A stretch of 57,862 nucleotides of DNA from ZC4RG30 sp965652645 (GTDB lineage: Bacteria > Pseudomonadota > Gammaproteobacteria > Steroidobacterales > Steroidobacteraceae), in NCBI GenBank assembly GCA_965652645.1, contig CBFGXE010000015.1, positions 1 through 57,862 of the forward strand, written 5' to 3'. The notes beneath the pieces are model-generated. The model did not search any database. It was given only the letters and a program-made list of their open reading frames with translations, and was not told the DNA's origin. Below, piece after piece: positions 57,862 to 57,862 of the stretch. Every line of letters starts with the position of its first letter. The first letter of the stretch is position 1. Made by a program: the position numbers and the translations under genes.

Positions 57862-57862
57862 T

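Larger units (their letters stand above)
53505..57862. mobile_element. Prophage (partial, extends past the window) next to tRNA-Glu
   Basis: From the tRNA 3' end to the window edge the genes are small and unrelated to the chromosomal set, intergenic spacing is looser and base composition is lower in GC in the 55.5-57.2 kb part. The last frame is the C-terminus of a phage tail tape-measure-like protein, followed in the same direction by a small gene and a two-gene cassette. No integrase is in the window, so the element's other end is outside. The call rests on the tRNA position plus the tail protein. Confidence 0.65.

Overview
The window comes from a high-GC gammaproteobacterial chromosome. 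Two runs point there: rpsF-rpsR-rplI-dnaB-alr, and nnr-tsaE-amiC-mutL-miaA-hfq-hflX-hflK-hflC-DUF2065-purA, the latter in the same order as in E. coli. The other content (lignostilbene-type dioxygenase, LigAB, many exported SnoaL-like proteins, a TonB receptor) would fit an environmental lineage such as the Nevskiales/Steroidobacter group, but this placement is inference.

Layout. 1-1422: end of an FHA protein and a divergent bfd/bfr iron pair with a Fur-like box between them. 1436-6304: alr, dnaB (with a 420-residue LAGLIDADG intein) and the S6/S18/L9 genes. 6417-14198: an exported-protein operon (beta-propeller, duplicated 625-aa protein, SGNH esterase, small barrel-like protein), a divergent PQQ dehydrogenase with cytochrome c domain, a ClpP-fold-like periplasmic protein and a frameshifted methyltransferase. 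14248-19358: TonB receptor, EamA transporter, LigB/LigA extradiol dioxygenase, rlmB. 19355-21655: RNase R with an unclear N-terminus, and tRNA-Leu(CAG). 21720-30074: an accessory stress-type cluster (two ferritin-like proteins, SRPBCC, DUF2243, SDR, Crp/Fnr regulator, two PilZ paralogues, hemerythrin, DUF2269) in which every divergent or upstream gap carries the same CCTAC element about 90-110 nt before the start codons. 30159-34855: an operon of exported SnoaL-like proteins whose last three genes hold one, two and three copies of the same domain, facing a carotenoid-oxygenase family gene (34946-36430). 36459-53312: conserved housekeeping genes (purA to nnr, then panC, panB, dNK, folK, pcnB, and an HDOD gene).

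From tRNA-Glu(CTC) at 53429-53504 to the window end the character changes: short unknown genes, a long stretch without a convincing gene, a visibly AT-richer two-gene cassette (312-aa soluble protein plus 195-aa four-helix membrane protein) and the C-terminus of a phage tail tape-measure protein. This is read as one end of a prophage integrated next to tRNA-Glu, with the two-gene cassette as cargo.

The most interesting candidates are the 1-2-3 domain SnoaL operon, the shared CCTAC element of the 24-30 kb cluster, the prophage cassette that resembles membrane-plus-soluble defence pairs in outline, and the DnaB intein. Two G-homopolymer sites (13858-13865 and 21382-21387) sit where reading frames break or lose their start, so a sequencing error should be excluded there first.
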